A stretch of DNA of 64,000 nucleotides from DATAGF01 sp963834875. GTDB lineage: Bacteria; Actinomycetota; Thermoleophilia; Miltoncostaeales; Miltoncostaeaceae. The stretch covers positions 1 to 64,000 of the forward strand of contig CAWIDG010000022.1 of the NCBI GenBank assembly GCA_963834875.1, read 5' to 3'. Both the position numbers and the translations under genes were made by a program. Shown here in pieces: positions 8,111 to 15,864 of the stretch. Each line of letters starts with the position of its first letter. Within the stretch, counting starts at the first letter, position 1. The notes under the pieces are model-generated. The model was not told where the DNA came from. It saw only the letters and a program-made list of their open reading frames with translations, and made no database searches.

Positions 8111-8287
8111 ATGGAAGACGCAGCGCTCGAGCGCCGGATGGCTGCGGACGGCTGGACCTGGGACGGCATGGGACCGGACGACATCGAGGGCCGGTTCGTC
8201 AAGCCCGGCCACCCCTCGCTGACCATTGAGGACGCGTGGGAGTACCTGCGGGGGAAGGAGGACCCAGGCGACGAGGTGCGCGGCTGA
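8111..8287 (+). CDS. Small acidic hypothetical protein, 58 aa
   Basis: The frame starts at ATG 8111 with a strong ribosome site (GGAGGG, 8101-8106, 4-nt spacer). The product is acidic and tryptophan-rich (MEDAALERRMAADGWTWDGM; later HPSLTIEDAWEYLRGKED). A 'DGWTWDGM' core with an acidic C-terminal helix looks like a folded microprotein, but no family is recognised. A -10-like TAGAGT lies upstream. It is divergent from the 52-aa basic gene; the opposite charges could suggest interaction, which is speculation. Confidence 0.6.
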   Translation: MEDAALERRMAADGWTWDGMGPDDIEGRFVKPGHPSLTIEDAWEYLRGKEDPGDEVRG

Positions 8288-8407
8288 CGCGGACAGCACC
8301 GGGGCCGTCGTGGTGGGGTGGGGGCGGGGCGCCCGCCCCGGCGCCCCCCTCGTTCAGGTCCGGTCGCAGGCGGCACGAAGACGGGCATCGGGGCTCGGGT
8401 CGGCGCC

Positions 8408-8713
8408 GTGAGCTGGCGCGCGGTCCTCCTCGTCGGTGCAGTCCTGGCGGTCCTCGCGGCTGGCGTAGGCCTCTTCCTCGACAAGTCGGCCCTGCAGGTT
8501 CGCGGCACCGCCGACCTAGAATGGACGAACACGTGGCCGGGCCCCTTCGAGCGTGAGGTCTGGTACCGCCGGGGCGGCAGCGACGTCGTACTGGCCGAGG
8601 GGGACGAGAACCTCTGGTACTTCGCCGCCGGCGCGATCCTCGTGCTCACGCTGGCGTCGATCCCGCTCCTCCGAGAGCGCGACCGGCGACGGGCGGCCAC
8701 CCCGAGCGACTGA
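8408..8713 (+). CDS. Small membrane protein with two transmembrane helices
   Basis: From GTG 8408 the protein is 101 aa. Helix 1 is AVLLVGAVLAVLAAGVGLFL (about 5-24) and helix 2 is LWYFAAGAILVLTLASIPLL (about 66-85), ending in a basic tail (RERDRRRAATPSD) that would be cytoplasmic. The region between (about 25-65, with WTNTWPGPFEREVWYRRGG) would face outside. The frame stays open upstream to ATG 8318, but that extension is low-complexity Arg/Pro/Gly and unlikely to be translated. No family recognised. Confidence 0.55.
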   Translation: MSWRAVLLVGAVLAVLAAGVGLFLDKSALQVRGTADLEWTNTWPGPFEREVWYRRGGSDVVLAEGDENLWYFAAGAILVLTLASIPLLRERDRRRAATPSD

Positions 8714-8822
8714 GGGATCAGGAACCCGCGCCCGGGCATGGTCCCGGGGGCTGGTGCCTGAGCCCCAAGCTGTGGGAGGGTCGATTTCTTGGGCCGTTCG
8801 ATACTCGCGGCCTCAGGAGGCA

Positions 8823-8849
8823 GAGAACCCCGTCAGCTCGCGGGTTCTC
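8823..8849 (-). terminator. Stem-loop downstream of tRNA-Ala
   Basis: GAGAACCC (8823-8830) pairs with GGGTTCTC (8842-8849), 8 nt past the tRNA 3' end in the direction of transcription. There is no T-run; it resembles GC-rich actinobacterial terminators. Confidence 0.5.
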
Positions 8850-8856
8850 GTCAGAG

Positions 8857-8929
8857 TGGAGGATACCGGGCTCGAACCGGTGACCTCTACGCTGCCAGCG
8901 TAGCGCTCTCCCAACTGAGCTAATCCCCC
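8857..8929 (-). tRNA. tRNA-Ala (anticodon GGC)
   Basis: The minus strand folds as a 73-nt cloverleaf. The acceptor arm is GGGGGAT paired with ATCCTCC, discriminator A, and CCA is not encoded. The anticodon arm CTACG-CTGGCAG-CGTAG presents GGC, reading GCC codons. The D-loop (AGCTCAGTTGGGAGAGC) and T-arm (GGTTCGAGCC) are standard. It closes the rplU-to-rsfS cluster. Confidence 0.95.
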
Positions 8930-8938
8930 GCCGAGCGG

Positions 8939-8944
8939 AGTCTA
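8939..8944 (-). promoter_or_regulatory. -10 element TAGACT of the tRNA-Ala gene
   Basis: TAGACT on the minus strand lies 9 nt before the first base of the tRNA, which would give a precursor with a leader of only a few nucleotides. It sits in the gap after rsfS, so the tRNA need not depend on readthrough. Confidence 0.45.
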
Positions 8945-8961
8945 GCCGACCCCTCCCGGAG

Positions 8962-9321
8962 CTACGAGGCGGTGGCCGCGTACTGCTGCTGGGGGGCCTC
9001 GCTCCAGAGGCGGTCGAGCCGGTAGAAGTCGCGCGCCTCGGGGGTGAAGACGTGGGCGACCATGTCGAGCAGGTCGATGAGGATCCACTCCCCCTCCCGC
9101 TCGCCCTCGACCTTGCGGGCGCGCGCGCCGTGGCGCTCCTTGAGCTGGAGCCGGATCTCCTCGGCGATCGCCTTGGTCTGCCGCGGGGTCTGGCCCGTCG
9201 CGATCAGCAGGTAGTCCGTGTAGGACACGAGGCCTCGCATGTCGAGGATCACGATGTCCCTGGCGTTCTTCGACTCCGCGGCGGCAGCCGCGGCCAGGGT
9301 CAGCTCGAGCGGGTCCGCGAG
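8962..9321 (-). CDS. rsfS: Ribosomal silencing factor RsfS
   Basis: RsfS (DUF143 family) binds uL14 and blocks subunit joining under starvation. The family core is clear: LELTLAAAAAAESKNARDIV, LDMRGLVSYTDYLLIATGQT, RQTKAIAEEI, and EGEWILIDLLDMVAHVFTPE near the C-terminus. No ATG, GTG or TTG exists in frame near the expected start; family members typically begin just before DPLELT, where this sequence has CTC GCG GAC at 9321 with AAAGGA upstream. The start is therefore either non-canonical or hidden by a sequence error. From 9321 the protein is 119 aa, the usual size. It overlaps the end of nadD. Confidence 0.88.
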   Translation of the reverse strand, partial: LADPLELTLAAAAAAESKNARDIVILDMRGLVSYTDYLLIATGQTPRQTKAIAEEIRLQLKERHGARARKVEGEREGEWILIDLLDMVAHVFTPEARDFYRLDRLWSEAPQQQYAATAS

Positions 9322-9968
9322 GGGTCCTTTCGTGCGATCGATGACGTCGGCGAGGCTACCAGACCCTCCCGACGCAGCGACTTCTCGACCTCGGGGGGGA
9401 CCAGGAAGCGGACCGGCAGCCCGGCCGCGACGCGCTCGCGGATCATGCTGGACGAGACGCCGATCTCGGGGACGTCGAGCAGGTCGGCGCGGCCGGGGGC
9501 GATCTCCTCGGCGAGCGCGCGTGCGTCGTGGCCGGCACGGGGGACCACCGCGAGACGGGCGGCGGCGAGGATGCGCCGGGGGCCGCGCCAGCCCGGCAGG
9601 CCGGCGAGCTGATCGGCCCCCAGGATGAACCAGATCTCCGCGCCCGGCTCGGCGGCGGCCATCGCCTCGAGGGTGTCGGCCGTGTAGCTCGGCCCCTCGC
9701 GGTCGAGCTCGATCCGCGAGACCTCCAGGCCCGGCGTGCCCGCGATCGCCGCGTCCAGCCACGCCGCGCGCCGCTCCGGCTCCGTCTGCGCTCCCGCGGG
9801 CTTGTGCGGCGGCGTCCGCGCGGGCACCAGCCGCACGACGTCCAGGTCGAGCTGCCAGAGGGCCTCCGAGGCGACGATCAGGTGCCCGATGTGCGGCGGG
9901 TCGAAGGTCCCGCCGAGCACCCCGATCCGGCGCGGGCGGCCGGCGGCGGCGCCGGCGCGGCCGCTCAT
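9300..9968 (-). CDS. nadD: Nicotinate-nucleotide adenylyltransferase
   Basis: This 222-aa protein makes nicotinate adenine dinucleotide from NaMN and ATP in NAD synthesis. The nucleotidyltransferase signature GVLGGTFDPPHIGHLIVAS (17-35) and the C-terminal IGVSSSMIRERVAAGLPVRF (S-x-x-IR motif) are present, with PPHK and WFILGADQLAGLPGW between. The start ATG overlaps the proB stop by 4 nt. The C-terminus runs about 20 nt into the region where rsfS must begin; the last residues (SSIARKDPSRTRSS) are not typical of the family, so the true end could differ if the junction has a sequence error. Confidence 0.9.
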   Translation of the reverse strand: MSGRAGAAAGRPRRIGVLGGTFDPPHIGHLIVASEALWQLDLDVVRLVPARTPPHKPAGAQTEPERRAAWLDAAIAGTPGLEVSRIELDREGPSYTADTLEAMAAAEPGAEIWFILGADQLAGLPGWRGPRRILAAARLAVVPRAGHDARALAEEIAPGRADLLDVPEIGVSSSMIRERVAAGLPVRFLVPPEVEKSLRREGLVASPTSSIARKDPSRTRSS

Positions 9969-11068
9969 CGCCCGTTGCGCGCGTCGTCGAGCACGAACTC
10001 GTCGCGGTGGATGACCTGCGGCGCGGCGTCCGGCAGCAGGCGGCGCACCTCCTCCGACTTCAGGCCCGCGACGGCCCGCAGCTCGTCGGCCGACATCAGG
10101 GCGATGCCCTTTCCCACCAGCGCCCCGTCGGCCAGCACGTCGACCGCGTCGCCGGCGAGGAATCCGCCCTCGCAGGCCACGACCCCGACCGCCAGCAGCG
10201 ACGTCCCGCGCTCGCGCAGAGCTCGCGCAGCGCCCGCGTCGACGGCCACCCGCCCCATCGAGGGCTTGGCGTAGCGGAGCCAGAGCTTGAAGGCCGCCTC
10301 GCGCCGGGCCGTGGGGGCGAAGCGGGTCCCAACGTGCCGGCCGGAGGCGACCGCGGGGATCACGCCGTCGTCGGTCCCGGAGGCGATCACCGTGGTCACG
10401 CCGCCGCCGGTCGCCATGCTGGCCGCCGCGACCTTGCTGGCGATGCCGCCGCGGCCGGCCGGCGAGCCGCCGATGTCCGCGAGCGCGAGCTCGTCAGGCC
10501 GCGTGCCGGCGGGGACGTCGCCCAGCCGCTGCGGCCCCGCCGGCGTCTGCGCGTAGAGGCCGTCGCGCTCGGTGAGCAGCAGCAGCCACGCGGCCCCCAG
10601 CAGGATGGCGACCTGCGCGGCCAGCACGTCGTTGTCGCCGAACGTGAGCTCGTCGGTCGCCGTGGTGTCGTTCTCGTTGATCACGGGCACCGCGCCGAGG
10701 TCGAGCAGCCGGCGCAGGGTCGTGCGGGCGTTCAGGTACGAGGCCCGGGCCGCGAGGTCGCTGGAGGTCAGCAGCACCTGGGCCGGAACGACCTCGTGCG
10801 GCGCGAACGCCGCCGAGTAGCGCTGGAAGAGCACCCCCTGCCCGACCGCCGACGCGGCCTGCAGATCCGGCAGCGCGGCGGGGCGCTGGGCCAGGCCGAG
10901 GCGCCCGACGCCGCAGGCGATGGCGCCGCTCGACACCAGGACCGGGTGGTGCCCCTGGCGGCGCACCCGCACCAGGTCGCGCACCCGCGCCTCGAGGATC
11001 TCCTCGCGCAGGCGCCCCGCGGAATCGACCAGGGTCGAGGACCCCAGCTTGGCGACCAGCACGGCCAT
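9965..11068 (-). CDS. proB: Glutamate 5-kinase
   Basis: ProB phosphorylates glutamate in proline biosynthesis. The 367-aa protein has an amino-acid kinase domain (VLVAKLGSSTLVDSAGRL at 3-20; VLVSSGAIACGVGRLGL near 50; NENDTTATDELTFGDND near 140; GTDDGVIPAVASGRHVGTRF near 235) followed by a C-terminal PUA domain (about 270-350, including GRVAVDAGAARALRERGTSL). The ATG at 11068 overlaps the obgE stop (TGATG). No proA is adjacent in the window. Placement between obgE and nadD is a common actinobacterial order. Confidence 0.93.
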   Translation of the reverse strand: MAVLVAKLGSSTLVDSAGRLREEILEARVRDLVRVRRQGHHPVLVSSGAIACGVGRLGLAQRPAALPDLQAASAVGQGVLFQRYSAAFAPHEVVPAQVLLTSSDLAARASYLNARTTLRRLLDLGAVPVINENDTTATDELTFGDNDVLAAQVAILLGAAWLLLLTERDGLYAQTPAGPQRLGDVPAGTRPDELALADIGGSPAGRGGIASKVAAASMATGGGVTTVIASGTDDGVIPAVASGRHVGTRFAPTARREAAFKLWLRYAKPSMGRVAVDAGAARALRERGTSLLAVGVVACEGGFLAGDAVDVLADGALVGKGIALMSADELRAVAGLKSEEVRRLLPDAAPQVIHRDEFVLDDARNGR

Positions 11069-12004
11069 CAGCCGCGCCCCAGCTCGGCCAGCACCCGCTC
11101 GCGCAGCGCCTCGATGCCGGCGCCATCCTCCGCCTCCACGGCCGCGTCCGCCCACGCCGGCGGATCGGCCGGGTCGGCGGCGGTGGCGACCACGAGCTCC
11201 CGCGACCCCGCCGGCAGCCGGCCCTCGAGGCCCGCCCTCGCCCGGGCGAGCCGCTCGTCCGGCGGCTCCGGATCGGAGGCGTTCGACCGCGTGCAGGACG
11301 ACCCGCGCGCGCTCGAGCTGCTCCAGGTGGGAGTCGGCCCGGGGCGACCCGTCGGCCGCCAGGCCGGGGAGGTCCGCGACCAGGTAGAGGTTGCCGTCGG
11401 CGTCCTCCAGCGGGCCGAAGGCCGGCTCCCGCGTCGACTGCGGGTAGGCCGCCACGACGGGAGAGGCGCCGGTGAGGGCGGCGAGGAGCGCGCTCTTGCC
11501 GCCGTTGGGCAGGCCGACGATGGCGACGTCGACCGGCAGGCGCAGCTCGAGGGTGAGCCAGGCCTCCTCCCCCGCCCCGCCCGGCACCGTCGTGCGGGGG
11601 GCCTGGTGCGTCGAGGAGCGGAAGGCCCGGTTGCCGACGCCGCCGTCGCCCCCGCGCGCGACCGGCACCCGGTCGCCGGGCGCCGCGAGCTCGGCGATGC
11701 GGTGGCCGTCGCGCACCACCCGGGTCCCCGGCGGCACGGCCACGAGCAGGTCGTCGCCGGCGCGCCCGTGGCGCGCCTTGCCCTCGCCGTGGCCGCCGGC
11801 CTCGGCCTTGTGGTGCACCGCGTGGCGGAACCGCGACAGGTCGGTCACCTGCGGGTCCGCCACCAGCACCACGCCGCCGCCGCGCCCGCCGTTGCCCCCG
11901 TCGGGGCCCCCGCGCGGGGTCTTCGGCTCGCGCCGGAACGACAGGCATCCGTTGCCCCCGTGGCCGCCCTCCACGTGGATCTTCGCCCGATCGGTGAAGG
12001 GCAC
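11068..12004 (-). CDS. obgE: GTPase ObgE/CgtA, one frameshift
   Basis: Obg is a ribosome-associated GTPase. The glycine-rich Obg domain (KIHVEGGHGGNGCLSFRRE at about 7-25, GGPDGGNGGRGGGVVLVADP) is followed by a G domain with P-loop GLPNGGKSALLAALTG and G3 DLPGL. A single inserted base near 11287 breaks the frame; beyond it the other frame continues DPEPPDERLARARAGLEGRL to EALRERVLAELGRG and stops at 11068-11070, overlapping proB. In the restored part the G4 position reads TAAD instead of NKxD. No C-terminal OCT domain is present. Start is GTG 12004, 15 nt after rpmA. Confidence 0.88.
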
Positions 12005-12018
12005 CGCCGCGCGGGCCC

Positions 12019-12291
12019 CTACGACGAGACGGCCGCCGGCTCCTCGGGGTGCACGAAGACCCGCCGGCCCTTGCGGCCGTCCGTGAACTCGACGCGGCCG
12101 GTGACGGTGGCGAAGATCGTGTGGTCGCGGCCGATGCCGGCGCCCTCGCCCGGGTGGAAGCGCGTCCCGCGCTGGCGCACGATGATCGACCCGGCCGGGA
12201 CGACCTGCCCCGCGAACACCTTCACCCCGAGGAACTTCGGCTTCGAGTCCCGGCCGTTTCGGCTGGAGCCGCCACCCTTCTTGTGAGCCAT
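12019..12291 (-). CDS. rpmA: 50S ribosomal protein L27
   Basis: The 90-aa protein begins MAHKKGGGSSRNGRDS, the flexible N-terminus that reaches the peptidyl-transferase centre, followed by KFLGVKVFAGQVVPAGSIIV and RQRGTRFHPG, all diagnostic of bL27. There is no Firmicutes-type cleavable N-terminal extension. It lies 14 nt after rplU and 14 nt before obgE, the conserved rplU-rpmA-obg order. Confidence 0.97.
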   Translation of the reverse strand: MAHKKGGGSSRNGRDSKPKFLGVKVFAGQVVPAGSIIVRQRGTRFHPGEGAGIGRDHTIFATVTGRVEFTDGRKGRRVFVHPEEPAAVSS

Positions 12292-12305
12292 CCCCGCCCC
12301 CTGCC

Positions 12306-12605
12306 TCAGGCCGCCGCGATGGAGTCGATGCGCACCCGCGACAGGCGCGAGCGGTGCCCGCGGCGCCGGCGCGAGTTGCGCTTCGGCTTGTAGGTGAAGA
12401 CCAGGACCTTCTTGCCGAGCAGGTGCTCCTCCACCGTCGCGGTGACGGCGCCGCCGTCGGCGATCCCGTCACCGCCGCCGGTGGCCAGCACGCGCGGCTC
12501 GAAGGACGCGCCCTCGTCCTGGGGCAGCCGGTCGACGACGAGGCGCTCGCCTTCGCGGACGCGGTACTGCTTGCCCCCGAGGGCGATGACGGCGTAGTCC
12601 GGCAC
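12306..12605 (-). CDS. rplU: 50S ribosomal protein L21
   Basis: This 99-aa protein has the bL21 hallmarks: DYAVIALGGKQYRVREGERL at residues 3-22 and KVLVFTYKPKRNSRRRRGHR near the C-terminus, the basic rRNA-binding loop. The start is GTG 12605 with GAGAAGGGA just upstream. It is the first gene of the rplU-rpmA-obgE-proB-nadD-rsfS run. Confidence 0.96.
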   Translation of the reverse strand: MPDYAVIALGGKQYRVREGERLVVDRLPQDEGASFEPRVLATGGGDGIADGGAVTATVEEHLLGKKVLVFTYKPKRNSRRRRGHRSRLSRVRIDSIAAA

Positions 12606-12641
12606 GGTCCCTTCTCCCGGCCGATTGACGAGCGACGGCGG

Positions 12642-12647
12642 ATGTTA
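12642..12647 (-). promoter_or_regulatory. -10 element TAACAT for the rplU operon
   Basis: TAACAT on the minus strand lies 36 nt upstream of the rplU GTG, giving a leader of about 30 nt with a ribosome site. No clear -35 is seen. A divergent promoter for the 12720 gene starts 36 nt away. Confidence 0.4.
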
Positions 12648-12682
12648 GCGTGAGCGGCGCCGGGTCGCCACGACCGGGCGGC

Positions 12683-12710
12683 TTGACGCCGGGGGCGGGC
12701 CGTGTAGAAC
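12683..12710 (+). promoter_or_regulatory. Promoter TTGACG-N16-TAGAAC, leaderless, for the substrate-binding protein
   Basis: TTGACG (12683-12688) is one mismatch from TTGACA. TAGAAC (12705-12710) follows after 16 nt and ends 9 nt before the GTG at 12720. It is the best -35/-10 pair in the window. Confidence 0.6.
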
Positions 12711-12719
12711 GGCTCACCT

Positions 12720-14300
12720 GTGAGGCTCCTGCTGCGCGCGGCGATGGTCGTCGCCCTGACCCTCGCCGTCGCCGCCCCCGCGGCCGCGGCGACGATGACC
12801 GTGGCCGCCGGGGACGATCCCGAGTCGCTCGACCCGGCGCGGGCGTACGCGCCCGAGTCGTGGCAGATCCTGGCCAACGCGGGAGAGGGCCTCGTGGCGT
12901 ACCGGCGCGAGGCGGGCGCCGCGGGCGCGGAGGTGGTGCCGGCGCTCGCCGCGGGGCCGCCGCGCGTCTCCGCCGGGGGCCGGCGCCTGGTCTTCCGCCT
13001 GCGCGACGACGCGCGCTTCGGGCCGCCCGAGAACCGCACCGTGCAGCCCAGCGACGTCAAGGCGAGCATCGAGCGCCTCTTCCTGATCCGCTCGCCCGGC
13101 CGCGGGCTGTACCGGGTCATCCGCGGCGCGCGCGCGTTCGAGGGCGCGCGCGAGGGGGGCATCGCGGGCATCGTGGCCCGCGACGGGTCCGGCGAGGTCG
13201 AGTTCCGCCTCGCGCGATCCGACCCGGCCTTCGTTCGGGTGCTGGCGCTGCCGTTCGCCTTCGTCCTGCCTCGCGGGACCCCGGCGACCGACCAGAGCGC
13301 CGGCGGCGTCGCCTCGGCCGGCCCCTATCGCGTCGCCGCGTACGAGCGCGGCGCGCGGATCGACCTCCAGCGCAACCTCGGGTACGTCGCGGGGGCGGCC
13401 GGCCTGGCGGAGGGGCCCGACCGCATCGAGGTCGAGCTCGGCGTGTCCCCGGACGAGGCGGTGCGCCGCGCCGGCGCCGGGGACGTGGACTACGTCCTGG
13501 CGCGGCCGACCCCCGACCAGGTGGCCGACGCGTCCCGGTCGTCGGCCCGCGTGCAGCGCCACCTCGAGTGCGCGACCTACTACTTCTTCATGAACACCCG
13601 CCGCGAGCCGTTCGACGACGTCCGGGTGCGCCGGGCGGTCAACCTGGCCATCGACCGGCGGGCGCTGGCGGCCGCGTTCGCCGGCCAGGCGGCGCCGACG
13701 GCGCGGGTGCTCCCGCCGTGGGTCCCCGGCCACCGCGACCCCGGGGCGCTGCCGGAGGTCGATCTCCCGGCCGCGCGGCGGCTCGTGCGCCAGGCGGGCG
13801 CGGAGGGCGCCGCCGTGAGCGTGTGGGGGCTCACCCGCGAGCCATCGCCCACCGTCACCCGCCGGCTCGCCGGGACGCTCGCGGCCATCGGGCTGCGCCC
13901 GCAGGTGCGCCTCTGGGACCGGCCGGCGCTGCTGGCGGCGCTGGCCGACCCCGGCGCGCCGTCGCAGATCGGCTACGCGCGCTGGCGCAACGACTTCCCG
14001 GACGCGGCCGACTGGTTCCCGCTGCTGCTGTCCGGGTCGGCGATCCGGCCGGGCGCAAACCTGAATTACTCCCTGCTCGACGACGACCGCGTCAACCGCC
14101 TGATCGCGCGGGCGGAGGCCACCTGGGACCGCGAGCTGCGCGAGCGGCGCTGGTGGGCCGTCGAGCGCGCGGTCCAGGCGCTCGCGCCCTGGGCCCCGTT
14201 CGCCAACGGGATCCGGACCGACGTGCTCTCGACCCGGGTCCAGGGCTACGTGGCCCACCCGCTCTACGGCTTCCTCTGGATGAGGGCGCGCCTCGGCTGA
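12720..14300 (+). CDS. ABC transporter substrate-binding protein, family 5 (peptide/solute type)
   Basis: The 526-aa protein has an N-terminal Sec signal (MRLLLRAAMVVALTLAVAAP, cleavage after AAA near 25) without a lipobox cysteine, which is unusual for a Gram-positive binding protein. The family-5 fold is shown by DDPESLDPARAYAPESWQIL, LRDDARFGPPENRTVQPSDV, YYFFMNTRREPFDDVRVRRA with VNLAIDR near 300-325, and QIGYARWRNDFPDAADWF near 430. No permease or ATPase gene is adjacent; it stands alone on the plus strand between two minus-strand operons (rng end, rplU start). Ligand unknown. GTG start follows a leaderless-type promoter. Confidence 0.85.
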   Translation: MRLLLRAAMVVALTLAVAAPAAAATMTVAAGDDPESLDPARAYAPESWQILANAGEGLVAYRREAGAAGAEVVPALAAGPPRVSAGGRRLVFRLRDDARFGPPENRTVQPSDVKASIERLFLIRSPGRGLYRVIRGARAFEGAREGGIAGIVARDGSGEVEFRLARSDPAFVRVLALPFAFVLPRGTPATDQSAGGVASAGPYRVAAYERGARIDLQRNLGYVAGAAGLAEGPDRIEVELGVSPDEAVRRAGAGDVDYVLARPTPDQVADASRSSARVQRHLECATYYFFMNTRREPFDDVRVRRAVNLAIDRRALAAAFAGQAAPTARVLPPWVPGHRDPGALPEVDLPAARRLVRQAGAEGAAVSVWGLTREPSPTVTRRLAGTLAAIGLRPQVRLWDRPALLAALADPGAPSQIGYARWRNDFPDAADWFPLLLSGSAIRPGANLNYSLLDDDRVNRLIARAEATWDRELRERRWWAVERAVQALAPWAPFANGIRTDVLSTRVQGYVAHPLYGFLWMRARLG

Positions 14301-14321
14301 GGCGGGCCGGCGCGCTCAGCC
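14295..14321. terminator. Stem-loop at a convergent gene junction
   Basis: GGCTGAG (14295-14301) pairs with CTCAGCC (14315-14321) and includes the opposed stop codons of the binding-protein gene and rng. It could end transcription from both sides. The stem is only 7 bp with a 13-nt loop. Confidence 0.3.
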
Positions 14322-15842
14322 CGAGCGCGAGGAGACCCGCCGCCGCGCCCCGCTGCGGGCCTGCGCTGCCGGGGCCGCCGCGACCGGGTCGTCGAGCGCG
14401 CGCACGCGCACGGCCTCGGGGTCGAGGCCGGCGTCCCGCTCCAGCCGGATCTCGGCCCCGACCTCGGCCTGCAGGTCGGCGAGCCGCGCCCCGTCCTCAC
14501 CGCTCAGCACGTCGGCCACGCGCGGGTGGACCGTCACCGCCACCGCGCCGCCCCCCGGGCGCCGGGACAGGGACTCGCGCAGCTCGCGCTCCACGAGAAT
14601 GGCCAACGTGTCGTCGCTGGCGATGACCCCGACGCCGCCGCACGTCGGGCAGACCTCCGTCATGATCTCGCGCGGCCCGTCGGAGATGTTCTGGCGGGTC
14701 ATCTCCACCAGCCCGAGCGGCGAGATGTTGACGACGTAGGTGCGGGTGCGGTCGCGCGAAAGGGCCTCGTCCAGCGCCGCCTTGACCGCGCGCCGGTTGG
14801 TCTCGTCGTCCATGTCGATGAAGTCGATGATCACGATGCCGCCGATGTCGCGCAGCCGCAGCTGGCGGACGACCTCGGTCGCGGCCTCCAGGTTGGTCTT
14901 CGTGATCGTGTCCTCGAGGCGGTTGCCGCCCTTGCCCACGTTGCGGCCGCTGTTGACGTCGATCACCGTCATGGCCTCGGTGTCGTCGATCACGAGGGAG
15001 CCGCCGGAGGGCAGCGGGACGCGGCGGTCCATGGTCGACCGGATCGTCGCCTCCACGCCGTGGGCCGAGAACAGCGTCTGCTCGCCGGAGTAGTGGCGCA
15101 CGCGGTCGGCCATCGCCGGCGACGTGCGGCGCAGGAAGCCGATGATCCGCTCGTGCTGGGCCTCGTCGTCCACGAGCACCTCGTTAACGTCGGCGTTCAG
15201 CAGGTCGCGCATGACCCGCAGCGAGACGTCGGCCTCCGAGTAGAGGAGCCGGGGTGCCGTCGCCGCCTCCCCGCGCTCCTGAAGGGTGGCCCACAGGCGC
15301 TTGAGGTAGGCGAGGTCGCGCGCGATCTCGCCCGCCGACGCGCCCGCCGCCGCCGTGCGGACGATCAGGCCGCCCGTCTCGAGCGGCAGGGCGCCGCAGA
15401 TCGAGCGCAGCCGGGTGCGCTCGTCGTCGGCGAGGCGCTTGCTGACCCCGACCCCGTCGCCGTACGGCACGTAGACGACGAAGCGGCCCGCCAGCGAGAG
15501 CTGCATCGTCAGCCGGGCGCCCTTGGAGCCCATCGGATCCTTGGTCGCCTGGACCAGCACCTCGTCGCCGCGCTTGAGGAGGTCGGCGATCTGGCGCTTG
15601 CGCTTCGGCACTCCGAGCGCGACCACCTCGTCGACGTGCAGGAACCCGTTCTTCTCCAAGCCGACCTCGATGAAGGCGGCCTCCATCCCGGCGAGGACGT
15701 TCTCGACCCGGCCCTTCCAGACGTGGCCGACCACGGACCGCTGGCCGCGGCGCTCGATGTAGACCTCGGCCGCCCGCCCGTCCTCCATGATCGCGACGCG
15801 GGTCTCGGCGCGGTCGACCGACACCAGGATCTGCTTGCTCAG
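14316..15842 (-). CDS. rng: Ribonuclease G/E family endoribonuclease
   Basis: This 508-aa enzyme has the RNase G/E catalytic core: an S1 domain (VVGHVWKGRVENVLAGMEAA with FIEVGLEKNGFLHV, about 35-75), the 5'-sensor/DNase I-like region with DDTEAMTVIDVNSGRNVGKG and GGIVIIDFIDMDDETNRRAV (catalytic aspartates), and the zinc-link CPTCGG near 425. It lacks the long unstructured RNase E arms. Family proteins usually start MSKQILVSVDR; the matching codon here is CTG at 15842, preceded by GGGGGGA, so a CTG start (or a base error) is proposed; the first canonical start, GTG 15824, would delete SKQIL. It processes rRNA and mRNA in the cytoplasm. Confidence 0.9.
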   Translation of the reverse strand: MSKQILVSVDRAETRVAIMEDGRAAEVYIERRGQRSVVGHVWKGRVENVLAGMEAAFIEVGLEKNGFLHVDEVVALGVPKRKRQIADLLKRGDEVLVQATKDPMGSKGARLTMQLSLAGRFVVYVPYGDGVGVSKRLADDERTRLRSICGALPLETGGLIVRTAAAGASAGEIARDLAYLKRLWATLQERGEAATAPRLLYSEADVSLRVMRDLLNADVNEVLVDDEAQHERIIGFLRRTSPAMADRVRHYSGEQTLFSAHGVEATIRSTMDRRVPLPSGGSLVIDDTEAMTVIDVNSGRNVGKGGNRLEDTITKTNLEAATEVVRQLRLRDIGGIVIIDFIDMDDETNRRAVKAALDEALSRDRTRTYVVNISPLGLVEMTRQNISDGPREIMTEVCPTCGGVGVIASDDTLAILVERELRESLSRRPGGGAVAVTVHPRVADVLSGEDGARLADLQAEVGAEIRLERDAGLDPEAVRVRALDDPVAAAPAAQARSGARRRVSSRSG

Positions 15843-15864
15843 GGGAGTCCCCCCGCCGGGGGGC

